A stretch of DNA of 64,000 bases from Chlorops oryzae (taxonomy: Eukaryota > Arthropoda > Insecta > Diptera > Chloropidae). The position numbers and the translations under genes are program-made. The first letter of the stretch is position 1. Every line of letters starts with the position of its first letter. Under the pieces are notes generated by a model that worked only from the letters and a program-made list of their open reading frames with translations, had not been told where the DNA came from and did no database searches. This document shows, in pieces, positions 1 through 11,628 of this stretch. The stretch spans positions 38,929,698 to 38,993,697 of the forward strand of contig CM035806.1 of the NCBI GenBank assembly GCA_020466095.1, written 5' to 3'.

Positions 1-1548
1 TGGTATTATAAATAGAAGGGCCAATATTAATTTTTATCAAAAACAATATTTAATTGAGCTTGCGTAATTAGAAGATAATTATCAACTTATTCGTTAGAGA
101 TTTTTTGTTGTTGTTGTTTAGGTTGATTCTTCTGATTGGAATTATTAAGGACGATAACTTCCATTGATCAGGTTACTAAAATGGCCCAAATTTCATAGAT
201 AAAGCACTTTTTAAGGTAATTTAAAAAATACAATTACAACAAAATAAGCCTTTACCTATGTTTTACAGAAATGAGGGCTGACTATAACCACCAATCTTCT
301 TAAATAGTGGAATTCAGATGTGTTGCTATGATAGTGCATACCCAAAATTATTTTTAAGGAACTGGGGCATTTTCATTTCCTGTAGACCTTTCTGCGGAAA
401 TACCCATATCATATCAAGTATCGCTTAGTTTCCAGTAGCGCGGGAAGCCCTCCGCAATAATTTCTTCAAATGTTCATCATATTAAACCAGATGCAATGAA
501 TAGACGACATCTAGGTTGGAGATCCTTAATAAAAACGCATCGATTTTAGTAAGTATTTATCCCATGACTCTCAAACTTAGATTTAACCCTTAAAAATAAA
601 TAGTCGATATTATCCACAGTAGGTACTACTTATTAAACTATGTTCGCGTTACCGGCCGCCTCCATGGCTGGTGTTGCCCACAAAACTACTCCAAGCGGTT
701 ACATAAGCGATGAACCACAACGCACTTCGTAGGCGGTCCTCGGCGACCTCATATTCAACCCTACTAAAATTTTGTTCGAGCGGGGCCGTTTTATAGAGTG
801 AACGCCTACCACCACAACACAAAGTAATCGGGGTTGTGTGGTGTTCATCCGGGACGCTATCTGCAATCATGTATACTTACTTTGTATACTTTGTAGGCAC
901 TGTTGACCGCTGGGTACTTATTACAATTTTCGTTTTCCTTTGGTTATACTTTCAAAACTATTTGATGCTAAATTTCACAGGGACGTTCTGGAACATTTTT
1001 TCCGATATCTATGAACATATGAACATATGTATGTAATTGAAGCTTCGAAGTATTGGCGATGAAGAAAATTTTTAATTTTATTTACGAATATTTTGGCACA
1101 ATTCCGAAAGTTTTTTGTCTGCGCTCAATAGGTAAGTCTATGGCTGCAAAAGACTGCAAAGTGGTGCGTTTTATGGAAGGACATTGGAGCATAAGAATTA
1201 GCGCTTCGGATATAAGAACAATGTAGAAGGGCCTTCCGAAATTTTGTGTACGTGGCTGAATTATCTCACGCCATTCAACAAGTTATAAATTATGTTAAAA
1301 CAAATTTGTGGTTCTTCTCAAGTTTTATAATGATTGATTTCGAATTGTTTGGCTACTGCTTCGCATTTGAGTTCCGATAACAGAGGCGTTAAGCGTTGAG
1401 CGGTTTGACTATGAACTCCAAAATGTTGAAGATCAACATTCATATTAACTGTCAAAAATGAAGGATTGCTGAATTCTTTCGTTTGTAGCCGAAAAAGCCG
1501 CTTTCGGAGCATTTGAATTTTTCATGAAGATTTTTTTTTTTTTTTTGG
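1..1548. other. Intergenic, no gene recognised
   Basis: AT-rich DNA with only short random open frames. Around 820-930 there is one copy of a dispersed repeat that recurs at 9815-10480 and, inverted, at 29460-29760 (shared words such as GTATACTTTGTAGGCA and CCGCTGGG). Nothing else is supported. Confidence 0.6.
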
Positions 1549-1556
1549 GTGTTCAC

Positions 1557-2752
1557 TAGGGGTGTCCTTATTTTTAAAAACTGGATTTTTATACCATAAG
1601 CCGCCGGCCAGATTCTTGTTCCTTTATATTACAAAAGTAAGTAAATGAAATTTGGAGTAAATCCGATAATATTAAGTGGACCCAGAAGCGACTTGAAAGT
1701 ATATAGGAGAGTGGAAATATAGAGTAGAAGCCCCATAACTCCCCATAAGCATGCATACAGAGCGACAGAGACAGGCAAAGACCCAAGACACGAATGTGAA
1801 AACAGTGAAAAATGCGTTTCAAAAAATATTTGTTTTGAATTAATTTTATGAATAGAAACCACTAACCGATTTTAATGGTTATAGTCTCAAAAAATTCGTC
1901 ATAAATTTAATACCCAAAATTCAGTTTTAAACAAAAGGTAATTATTATAATATGTTATTGAAAAATACCAAAAGCTTATCCAATATCCTTCATAATAGGC
2001 TCGTTTAAAAGGTAATTTTGTAAATTTTTCGAATATGCATACCGAACATGCTCGTTCTTGTTCCTACGGCATCTATATTATAGATTGAAGTTTGTGAAGT
2101 ATTTTTCTTTAATTTAAGCCAAATTTTGTATGGGGACCCCCCGAAGGAGGGGAGAAAGAGGGTAGGTATGTTTGAAGAAAATGTTTGGGGTATAAAACTA
2201 ATGGGGTCGGTCATATATATCATCCCTCTAGGAGGGGTTTGACTGTAGTGACGTCCATTTTGTATGAAATTGTGATAAAATTAAGGTAATTTTGTATGTG
2301 TGCTCCCCTAAGGAGGGGAGATAGGGGGTCAATATGTTCCGAAAAAATGTTAGGGGGACACAGTTAATGGGGGTCGGTGATACATTTGACACCTCTGGGG
2401 GCATCCTGGGGCTAGTTAGGACGGTTGGGGGGGGGGGGGGTAAATTAACAAAAAATAAGGAGGGGAGATAGGGGGTAGGTTTTTTTAGAAAAAATGTTAG
2501 GGGTAAAAAAGTAATGGGGGTTGGTCATACATTATATATCCGTAGGGGCGACTTGTGGGGAGTTATGGGGCTTCTACTCAATATATCCACAATTCCACTA
2601 TATTTTCAAGTCCTTTCCGGGTCCAATTAAAATTTTCGGATTAACTCCAAATTTCATTTACTTACTTTTTTAATATAAAGGAACAAGAATCTGGCCGGCG
2701 AACTGGATTCCAAACACTTTAAAATTTGCCCATACAAATGAGAACACCCCTA
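1557..2752. mobile_element. Non-autonomous hAT-type element with long inverted repeats
   Basis: Ends are TAGGGGTGTCC on the left and its near complement on the right. The inverted similarity runs inward for roughly 200 bp, including the shared words GCCGGCCAGATTCTTGTTCC and AAGTAAGTAAATGAAATTTG. The 8 bases GTGTTCAC stand directly outside both ends (1549-1556 and 2753-2760), a perfect 8-bp target duplication with the T2/A7 pattern common for hAT. The interior holds about three diverged direct repeats (near 2130, 2300 and 2455) built around GGAGGGGAGATAGGGGGT. No transposase ORF is present. Superfamily assignment is from TIR and duplication only. Confidence 0.85.
2130..2570. repeat. Internal direct repeats of the hAT-type element
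   Basis: Three diverged units of about 160 bp, each with a G-rich block (GGAGGGGAGA), a GAAAAAATGTTAGGGG-like block, and AATGGGGGTCGGT followed by a TCAT/GTGA-A-CAT motif. A 13-base G run lies at 2425-2440. Confidence 0.6.
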
Positions 2753-2760
2753 GTGTTCAC

Positions 2761-3275
2761 TTAGCATAGCCATGGGATCGAATCCGGAACGGATCGGATC
2801 GGATAGGCGAAGGAGTATGTTATGCAATTAAGTTACAGGTCAAAGATATTTGTTATCTGGTAATGAGAGCTTTTTTTTACCTATCCTAGTAACTAGTACC
2901 ACGTGCTTTGTGAAATATGCTTCAACGTAAACAAGAAAATTGAGTGAATGAAAACAAAAAAGTAGCACCTGCTTATGAATGAATTTGTTTGAAGCCATGG
3001 AAACGGTGTGAAAAACACAAACAAATACACAAAGTGTAAACAAATAGCCAAAGAGGGTTACTAGGATTTCAATTAGACGGCTAAACACTGAAGCCGTGAG
3101 CTTGGGCTCATTTGAAGATGGGGTAGGTTTTTGGTTAAAATTTTTTGGGGGTAACTGACTCAAATGGCAATCATTCGTACGGTCGGTTTTGGACAACTTT
3201 AGAGGGAATCAGGTGCCAGAAAAACGCAGTAAACTTCGATTTTCTAGCGTTTAATCGATAAATGTGTAATATAAT
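2761..3275. other. 5' flank of CEP131/dilatory
   Basis: About 500 bp between the hAT-type element and the first proposed coding exon. It should hold the promoter and 5' UTR, but I see no convincing TATA box or initiator. A short GGATC-rich tandem lies near 2785-2800. Confidence 0.4.
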
Positions 3276-6200
3276 ATGTATGTAGATGGAGACGTGACTG
3301 GCCTGTCAGTGCCAAGAGTAGTTAGTCGACAGTGCAAGATGTTGGCCAACACAAATCATAACATCAGTGTGCTTCGCCCTGTGGACAACAAGAGACGAAT
3401 TGAGCGTAGGAACACTTGCTTCGAGGTCTGTCAAAAAATTCAAAACAATCAAAACAGCCAAAAATATTTTGAACGAATCGACTTAACTGTCAATGAAAAT
3501 AAGAACATGTTTTTGAGTTCGGCTCCCAGATCAACTGAATTGAGAGTTTTAGCATGGATTTATGCCTTCGCGGTTCGCAGGTTAGCTGCGCATAAATGAA
3601 ATTGAATCGGCATTTTTGAAATTCAACTTTTTTGGTTTTGTTTTTTCTATTTTTCTTTTTTTTTTTCTTCAAATTTATTTTCAGATAAGCCTCGTCGCAC
3701 GCCCAAAAACAAAACCGAAATACTCCTCCCAAACGAATTTACATACACTGTGTGGTGGTGGTGGTGGTGTTGGTGTTGGTGTTGGAGGTGGTAGTTGTTC
3801 AATTGCAACCGCTCTGAGACCTCGTTCGGCTCCTTTTATACAACGCCGAACGCGTTCATCGCTGCAGTTTTACCGCCCTCAGTCGGCTGATCCGAGATTC
3901 GAACGAAATTCGGTCAGCTCCTGCAGTCATAGTACGACGAATTCGCAGGAAAATGAGCAGTTACCCGTTGGCTTAAAGTACAACCGAAATAATGTGAGTG
4001 ACAGGAGAATTGAATGCATTAACCGCAAAGAAATGATCACATTAAATTGAGCTTGTGTATGTGTGTGTGTGTGTGTGTGTGTTTGCGTGTTTTCGAATGT
4101 CCGTAGAAACGATTTCAGTCCGTTTCGTCATCGAATCTATTGAAATTGTTACTTGAAGAGCCCATAAAACGATCCTGGTTATGTCGTGGCCCAGCAGCCG
4201 GTGTTAGTTCACCGGAAGAGCAGTCGGACCTCAGCAGTCGTGCCTCGAGAAGGGCGGCGAGTTATACGAATTTGCAGCAGCAGCGACGCGCGCGCAGTGA
4301 CTCGGCCGGGGGTAGTAGTCTCGACGGCGATAATACAACCACACCGAGGAGCGCTTGTGAAACCAAAATTTGCTCATTGAGGTATTTACACACTTATTTA
4401 TTATTTGAATCTGAGAAACTTTAAAGATAACGAAAACAGTTGTTGAAGACTTATTCTTTGCTTAGATACGGGTATTTCCAGGATAAAACGGTGAGTTGGA
4501 CGGGGTAAAATTCAATTATTTTAATGTAGAGATCATTGCTTACATTGCATCATTTATTGGCTGCTTGAAATTACATACCTTTGTTGAGCTGTCAATTCCA
4601 GAGAACTCTCAGATTCGTGTCATTTTCCAGAGCCCAGTTTTTCACCCTTACTAATGTGAGGTCCTTGCGACTTCTTGAACAATGAATTTTATGTTGACTT
4701 CAAAGTTCAATGGAAAATGTGTTTTTTTTTATTTATTTTTGTAGCAAAATGTCGAAGCACATATCCACAGCGACGAGTACATGTAGAGAGTATACAGAAG
4801 CAAGACGTTCAACCGATTATTGGGCTCATAATCTGCCATGCTCTTTGTCAGCTAGTGCCAATAGGCCCGAGTTTCCAGGCCGCGCTTCATTGGCGAAATT
4901 CCATTTGCACAACGAACTAGACTCGAGCGATTGCGACAATGACAAACAGGAGCCCTATAACAGCGAGTTCCAAATGGACGAATCGGATCCAATTTCGAAG
5001 CCTGGTCCTGTTAAGTTAGCGCTGCCGAATTTTTGTAAGACCCTCGAGAAGGAGGTTACAGCAGTGGGGACAGTGGGCGCCTTCAAGAAATCCGTACACT
5101 TCGGTGCTGCGGGCGGGGAAGTCCTAGCCCAGACATATGAGTATCCGAAGTGTCCATCGGAAAATTGTTCCTGCAGCACTCGAAGCTCTTCCACGGCGAG
5201 CGTTCATGACGCCTATGAAGGGGGGAAATGTGCATGTGAAGCAGCAACTTGCAAATACTCCAGAGATAATGCTTGCCGAACAAACGTGAACGACAATGAG
5301 TACGTGAGTGAAAACAAAATCACACCACCACCACAACCACCACCAGCGGCCAACAGCCCCAGTGAAGATCTATCAGTTATACGTGAATATAAACAGGCGG
5401 TGGGAATTCAGCTTGAGAACTCAATCGTCAAGAATTTATTAACTGATAAATTGCCATCGCCTTGTCACAGTCCAAATAATGCGGAATTTGCGAGTTATTT
5501 GGATAAATTGAATACTTCATCGACCCCAAAAAAATCTGCCGAGAAGCAGAATAACCTCTCCGAATCCAAGTTCATGACGAGTATAAGTCCCAAGGCCAAA
5601 CGAAATCTCTTTGGCAAAATTGAACAGGACCTCGGGAAATCCGATCAAAATTTAAGCCAAAATCTCACCACCACTTCCAAGCCGATCTATGCCTCGAGCA
5701 GTGACGCTGTTATCAATAACTATCTAAAAGTGGCAAGCAGTTCGCCAAATCTGAATAAAAAGAAAGAAAACAAAGCCAGCTCCTCAGCCGACAGCGCTGC
5801 AAAGAAGATCAAAGGCAATACCGTGAAGTCCATGGAATCAACAAGGCATAGGTCCAATGAAAGTACATCCACCGGATCCAGTAAAAAGATGCAAAAGTCC
5901 ATAAGTTTCAACAGTCTTCGCGACGACACCAAACTGAGTCATTTCAATTTGGACAAAGTGGATACGTGGATGTCATTGCACGAGCCGATGAGTGGTAAGC
6001 TGGACAAAGATTCTTCAAAACATACTTCGATTGGGAATGAATTGGAAAAATGTGGCAAAGGAGCCGCTTCGCTGGATATCGACGAGGATCCAATAGATAG
6101 TAATTCTCAGTCGTCGTTGAAATCAGACTCTCAAGACGATTCAACATACGAGGAAATTGTTTCTGTTATTAAGGAAATCGAGGACGATAAGAGCACGGGT

Positions 6201-8842
6201 AGGTCTGATGCTGCAAACGTCTCGAGAGCCAATGATTAGCCTAATTATAAACCTAATTATATTCCGTTCGGATACGGTGGTGTTTTCGTCTTACTAACGT
6301 TGAAAATTGTTCGTTTCTTTCAGAAAATCTTGCGGAGGTAGCTGTTTCCGAAATGGAACTCAAATTGAATACAACAACGTCAGAGCTAGCCGAGTCCTCC
6401 CAAAACGTCACTGACAGAACCGAGGTATCTGATTCTTCAGATAAATACAAGTAGGAACCTCTATTTTTTGTTTGTTTTTTAGCATGAATTAATGTCGAAA
6501 ATCAAAAATATCCTTTCAGAGACATTCTCAGCTACTTGGACAACGTCGAGGACAGTTGCGATAAAGCTCTACTTGAGACACGACGTTCGATGCCCGAGTC
6601 GAACCGATCAGAGATTGAATTCGTTGTGGAGCCAGATATAGTCGAAGATGTCCCAAAGTGTGTTTTTATCTATATTGTTTTTTGATCATTTATCTCAGAA
6701 CTGTAGTTCATAAACAATTGATATTTCACTTCCGGTTTATGTTGACAGACTGGCTGATCTGTTGCTGATACCCAACCATCAATTGGCACGTCGAGTTATA
6801 GCTCTCAGCCTACGTGCCAATGAACTCGCAAATGGACTGCAAATGTCCAAGGAGCACGTTCTTAAATTAAGAGCGGATAAGCAAAAAGGCATAAGAGCAG
6901 AGAAAGCCAATACCACAAATCGGCTACGTGAACAAAAGAAGCATTACGAGGCTGTAGTGAAACGGCATCAGGGCTTCATCGAGCAGGTCAGTTCATTGTT
7001 TTCGCCTCGTTGGTTTAATATATCCTCAAAAGAGGGGGGATTTTTTCTTCACAGCTACTCAAAGATAAAGGCACTTTATGTGAAAAGGTGGCAGCCCTAA
7101 CACGGCGTTTGGAAAGTCAAAACCAAGCGTGGGAGCATAAACTAGACACAGAGATTTCCAGGGTTAAAGAGACTGCTCTAGCGGGAGAGAAAATACGAAG
7201 GGAACGTTGGGTGCGAGAAAACACGAAGAAAATCAAGGTTAGCTTTCAATTTTCCTTGCGGGAGTAGCTTTCTAATACATACAATATTTAGTATGCATTT
7301 GGAGCACTCTGGATTCTTAAATACATATGTACCTATACTATTTCATTAGGAATTGACCGTGAAAGGCCTTGAGATGGAAATCAATAAAATGACAACAAAA
7401 CACCAACAAGAGATCACCGATCTGAAACGCTGCCATCAGCAACAATTGCTGGATGCTCTGGAAGAGTCTCGCTTGAGGCATGAGCAAATCGAGAACGGAA
7501 TACGCGAGTCAAGCGCACAAGATAGAGAAACAATTATAGAAAAGGAACGCGTGGCGATCAGAGAACGGTAAGCCGCATTTGAAAATTGGTTACGAGTAAA
7601 TTTCTTTTGATTTCGCCTTCACGTTTCACGTCCCTTTAAAAAAAAAAAAAAACAAACAAACAAACAAAAAGCTTCGAACGTCAATTGGAAGAAGAGCGTA
7701 ATTCGTTTGATGAGCAAAAGCAAAAACTTCTCCAAGAATTCGCTTTGGAACGCGAACGTTGGCAAAAAGAGCTCAAATCGAAAGAAGCCGAACACCAGGA
7801 AAAGCGTCAAGCATTTCAACAAGAAAAAGAAATCGAATTGGAGCAAACGATCGCAGAGCTTCAGGAGAAAATGTCCAAACAAGAGGAGAAATATCAAGTA
7901 AGTTCGAAAGAGTGTGTTCAATAAATTCCCGTTCATTCATACGACTTTCTTCGTCCATGGACATGTCTCTGGAATACAGAATCGCATTAACACGATCGAG
8001 AAGCAGTATGATGCCGACTTTGAGATCTGGAAACGTGAGTATGAGAATAGTTGCAGGCTGGAACAAGTCGAAAAGGAAAACAACATTAGACAGCATTATC
8101 GGGCCGAGCGAGATCGGCAGATCGATGCGATTGTGAGTCGCATGGACTTGGAAGCCTTGAAAAATTCGGAGGAATATGAGCTCAAATTGAGGTGAGGAAA
8201 ATGTGATAAAATCGATGGTCAAAAAAAAAAAAACAACCAAATTATTTCCTTCAACTTTCCCATTAGCCGCTTCAAGGAAAAATACGAAAAGGATTTGGAG
8301 GATGCTGAGCAGCTTGAGAAATCTCTACGCGATAAATATACAGACACGCGAAGCAAACTAGCCGAGTCAGATGCGCAAGTGCGAAATTGTCAAGCCGAAA
8401 TGAAGCAACTGCAAATAGAATTGGAGCACAGCAAAAAGGTACCGGGCACGTTTATATGTATGCCTAAAATACTTAATAATTTATTTTTTTTTAATAATCT
8501 TTTCAGATGTGCAATGATTTTCTCGTGGAGCGCGATCAAATGCGCGATAATTTGCGCAACGAGCTGCAAAGCGAAGTCGCCGCTTTGAAGGCCGAAAGGG
8601 ATCAAGAAATTCAGAAAATTCACAAGAGGTAATTGTGCAATGATATGCTGCTGTCCATCGATAGAATCGATCTTTATTAATTCGAGTGAAATTTTTTTTT
8701 CAATGAAAGGGTCCAGCAAGCCATTGAAAAGAAGGATGCTACGATTGAGATCCTGCAAAAGGAAAATGGCGATTTGCGTGAACGCTGCATTAAACTGGAA
8801 GCTGTTATACGGCAGCAAAGAAAAGATTATTGTATTAAATAA
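3276..8842 (+). CDS. dila: CEP131 / dilatory, centriolar-satellite and ciliary base coiled-coil protein
   Basis: Proposed exons: 3276-3580, 3690-3993, 4119-4381, 4745-6198, 6324-6450, 6520-6657, 6749-6986, 7055-7237, 7350-7567, 7672-7897, 7980-8191, 8267-8438, 8507-8628, 8710-8842. Phases match at every join and the sum is 4095 nt (1364 aa). The recognised part is the C-terminal third: from about residue 864 it is continuous coiled coil with the CEP131/AZI1 hallmark ELTVKGLEMEINKMTTKHQQ (exon 9), preceded by RRERWVRENTKKIK and followed by ERERWQKE- and RAERDRQIDAIVSRM-like blocks. The N-terminal two thirds are Ser/Asn-rich and low complexity. In flies and vertebrates this family works at basal bodies and centriolar satellites in cilium assembly. 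The first exon is least sure: Met at 3339 could be the start, and the exon 1-2 join uses a weak GTTAGC donor and an acceptor at 3689. Exon 3 could also start at 4107, adding four residues. Confidence 0.9.
4056..4082. repeat. (GT)n microsatellite in dila intron 2
   Basis: Uninterrupted GT run just upstream of the exon 3 acceptor, separated from it by about 30 bases. Confidence 0.9.
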
Positions 8843-9814
8843 TAGACCAGCTCAAAGCAAAAACAGGGCAGGGCGGCAACCTAAAATAATTCAGTTGATC
8901 CCTAAAAGTATGCAATATTTATGGAATATATACATATATTTCTTTTAGTATTTGCCAGATTTTGCGTAATCCATGAAATTCCATTATACCCTTCTGAAGG
9001 TGTGAGTGATTGGGTGTGTTTTCAAGAAAAGCACGCAGCATCGTAAATATTTCAAAACATTGACAGGCATATTTTTAAGGCTCAATTTAAATATTTTTAC
9101 CCCTGAGCATAAGACATACATACATAATTGATTTTCAATTAAAATAAGTGCATGAAAATAAACTTTAAGCATAGCATCTTATAATAGTCCAACATGGATG
9201 CGCAATGCAAACAATTAACAAAGCGTGTAACAGAATCTGTAACAGTTCTTTTCAAGAAAATAAATCAAACAATTGGACGAAAAGTGCTGGAGTTTTAAAA
9301 ATAAGTAGAATTTAATTTACACAATTCGACCGAAAGTTTGCTATCGTGTTTTAACATTATCCTGTCAAAGGAATTTAAATGCATGTTAATGACATGCACC
9401 GATTTCCAATGTAGCTCGAAAGATTAAAGCCAAAAAAATTGGGTTCCGCCTTTTCATTTCTAATGGCAAGGAAGCTGCGGGGAGTGTACTCGATTCTACT
9501 CCCCGTCGCCTACTAGCCAACAAATGTGGGCAACTCTTCCATCAGAATTGCCTAGTCTAAACCGGACCTAAAGAAAAATCTGAAGAGAAACTATAGGCGT
9601 GGAAATAAACTTGACAATGTTGTACAGGAGTTGACTGAACGTAGGGTACTCCATACTTTTTATTGTCGTCAAACTCAGCCCTATTCTAAATGAATATGAA
9701 AAAGTGCCAAAAAAATAATGTGATAACATTTGCCTAAAAGTATTCGCGATTCTTAATGCCTTTACATTCCCTTTCCAATGTGCTTTGGCGAGAATTTTTT
9801 CAAATCCGCGCGGA
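8843..9814. other. 3' UTR and downstream flank of dila
   Basis: No coding exon recognised. Candidate poly(A) signals AATAAA occur at 9157-9162 and near 9260. The rest is unremarkable AT-rich DNA. Confidence 0.5.
9157..9162 (+). terminator. Candidate poly(A) signal for dila
   Basis: First canonical AATAAA after the dila stop codon, about 315 bp downstream. Assignment is positional only. Confidence 0.35.
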
Positions 9815-10480
9815 TTAACCGTAACACACTTCGTAGGCGATGGCACGCCACGTAATCGGGGTTGTGTGGTGTTCATCCGGTACGCTACCCTTCAGTACGG
9901 AAAGTGGCTATTGTCGTATTTGGGCTAACCATTTCGGTACCTACTCGTTGGTACCTATATCACTAACCCAAATTAGGATTGCGTGTAATCTATAGCAAGT
10001 ACGAAATATGACAACTGCAATACTAAAAACAAAAGCAAAAATTATCCCTCTTGTTTTTTCGATTCTTTTGCTGTATTTTTTGCTTTTATTCAGTGCTGCC
10101 GACTTGACGATTTTGTCTTACTTTTCGAGCAGATATTGTCAGGCCCATTTAGTAGAAGCCCCACTGAAATAGCAACCTACTTGGTATCAGCGAAGTGAAT
10201 GCCTACTTGGGGGTACATATTTGAGGTGCTAAAGGTAAGCGAAGCGTGGCGATTGCCTACAGCCTAGGACATCGCCGTGTTAAATTCTCCGCTGAAAAAC
10301 ATTCAAAGTAGATTGACGAGGAACTACCCCCACAACCCGGTAGCTAGCGATTTCGGTAGCTCCGCGTACTGAAGGGTATCTACAGTCTCGTATACTTTGT
10401 TAGCTATTGACAGACAGGTCGCTTACAATCTCGTATACTTTGTAGGCGGTAGGCACCGTTGGCCGCTGGGGACTTACAGG
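9815..10480. repeat. Dispersed repeat copy, split by a MITE
   Basis: Left part (9830-9887) matches 820-859, with the shared word GTAATCGGGGTTGTGTGGTG. Right part (10377-10480) matches the bases following 859: TATCT, GTATACTTTGTAGGC, CCGCTGGG. The 1-kb copy therefore is the unfilled version of this site. Confidence 0.75.
9888..10376. mobile_element. mariner-like MITE, TA target duplication
   Basis: Perfect 12-bp terminal inverted repeats CCCTTCAGTACG at both ends, with TA at 9886-9887 and 10377-10378. The related repeat at 820-930 has a single TA at the equivalent position (858-859), which gives a natural empty site. The 489-bp interior has no ORF of note. Confidence 0.85.
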
Positions 10481-10547
10481 TAAATCTTTGAATCCCGAAA
10501 ATAAAGATATACATATTTGTGTTAAGAAAAATGGAAAAATTATGCTT

Positions 10548-10553
10548 TTTATT
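10548..10553 (-). terminator. Poly(A) signal of the microprotein gene
   Basis: AATAAA on the minus strand, 40 bp after the stop codon of the 48-codon ORF. Confidence 0.5.
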
Positions 10554-10592
10554 ATATTCAATATGTTTACATGTTAAATGAGTCCCCCTTAA

Positions 10593-10739
10593 TTACATGT
10601 CCTTGTCCGCATTCTTTTGTTCCTTCCAAAATATGGTTTCAGGTATCTCGAAGTTCCAGTTTTCGCGTTCCTTTATTTTCAATAGAATCGATACAACAAC
10701 AACAGTGTTCACAATGCCGAAGAAAGTGAGAGGATCCAT
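10593..10739 (-). CDS. 48-aa single-pass membrane microprotein
   Basis: ORF of 48 codons, too short for usual gene callers. It begins MDPLTFFGIVNTVVVVSILL, so residues 4-20 form one hydrophobic helix close to the N terminus. A charged tail follows with KIKERENWNF and a Trp-Lys-Glu segment. An in-frame TAA lies four codons upstream of the ATG, so the start is well bounded, and a canonical AATAAA follows the stop. Composition (helix, positive flank, then polar tail) is that of a real short type-III or tail-out membrane peptide, perhaps mitochondrial or ER. I do not recognise the family. It lies convergent to dila. A chance ORF is the alternative. Confidence 0.6.
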   Translation of the reverse strand: MDPLTFFGIVNTVVVVSILLKIKERENWNFEIPETIFWKEQKNADKDM

Positions 10740-11628
10740 GTCGAAATGCCGAAATTAGGACGCAGAAAGAAAACAAGGTTAAAGCAAAAATGATATCGGA
10801 ACAGTGTGGATGCTCCTTTCGTTTTTTTTTTTTGTTCTTGTTCCTGATTTTTTTTTTTTTTTAGTTTTTTAGAAGGAACAAGCTCTGCTCGTCTCGCTTT
10901 GAATGGCGTTTCGATGGGCCGCGATGATATCGAAGGACGAAGTCTATATCAAAATATATATAGGTATATATTTTTGAATAATTCTTAAATCTTTTTTTTT
11001 TTGTTGAGAGAATTTTTTGTTTGAAATTATTTTTTTGATATTATTTGAAATAATTTTTCTCGAACTAGCGTAGTTTGCTGAGATTCGGAGATCGTCACTA
11101 AGCCTTCTCGATTCCATATATTTATAAAAGTAAATTTATATTTTCTTGGAAAAGGTAGTATAATCCTACATAGCTACATAATTTTTAATAACGTTTTGAT
11201 TTAACAAGATATAAAAAAATATAAATAAAATAATAGATTCCGATTCGTTTTTCTCTACCCAAAACAAGTCTTATCTGATTTTTTCATTTGAAAAGACAAA
11301 ATTAGACCTATTGGCATTACAGGGTAACCAAACCCATCGCAAATTTCCATATTAATTGAATGAATTCCGCGGATGATTATTTCTTGAGATTTCAATAAAA
11401 ATCGGACGAAAAAGGGACGAAAGACATTCCATCTCCATCACCCTCATGTGTTTCTTTCCAGTGTCTTTCCAGTTTTGTCTCCCTGTTTAAACTGGGACTA
11501 TGATGTTCAAAATTAGTTTGCCATTAAAGTTCATCACACTTTTTTAATCCAACATGCAACATGTATGACTCATACAGTATGAGGCATTTTGTATCAGAAA
11601 TTTTTCGATTCCAGCCTTTGATCTTTTT
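10740..11628. other. 5' flank of the microprotein, no other gene
   Basis: Contains several T-runs and AT-rich DNA. The bases just above 10740 may be the microprotein 5' UTR or intron. The segment 10870-10945 is less AT-rich and could be an upstream non-coding exon, but no evidence decides this. Confidence 0.35.

Noticed and set aside
1589..1862. Two 77-codon minus-strand frames
   Set aside because: They lie in the inverted arm of the hAT-type element and show no protein likeness.
2765..2800. tRNA-like B-box word GGGATCGAATCC
   Set aside because: No matching A box or cloverleaf stems could be drawn around it.
3616..3684. Extending the second dila exon leftward to the ATG at 3616
   Set aside because: The stretch is T-rich and looks like the polypyrimidine tract of an intron; an acceptor follows at 3684 or 3689.
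7773..8240. 155-codon open frame on the minus strand
   Set aside because: Shadow of the dila coiled-coil exons, crosses their introns and has no domain likeness.
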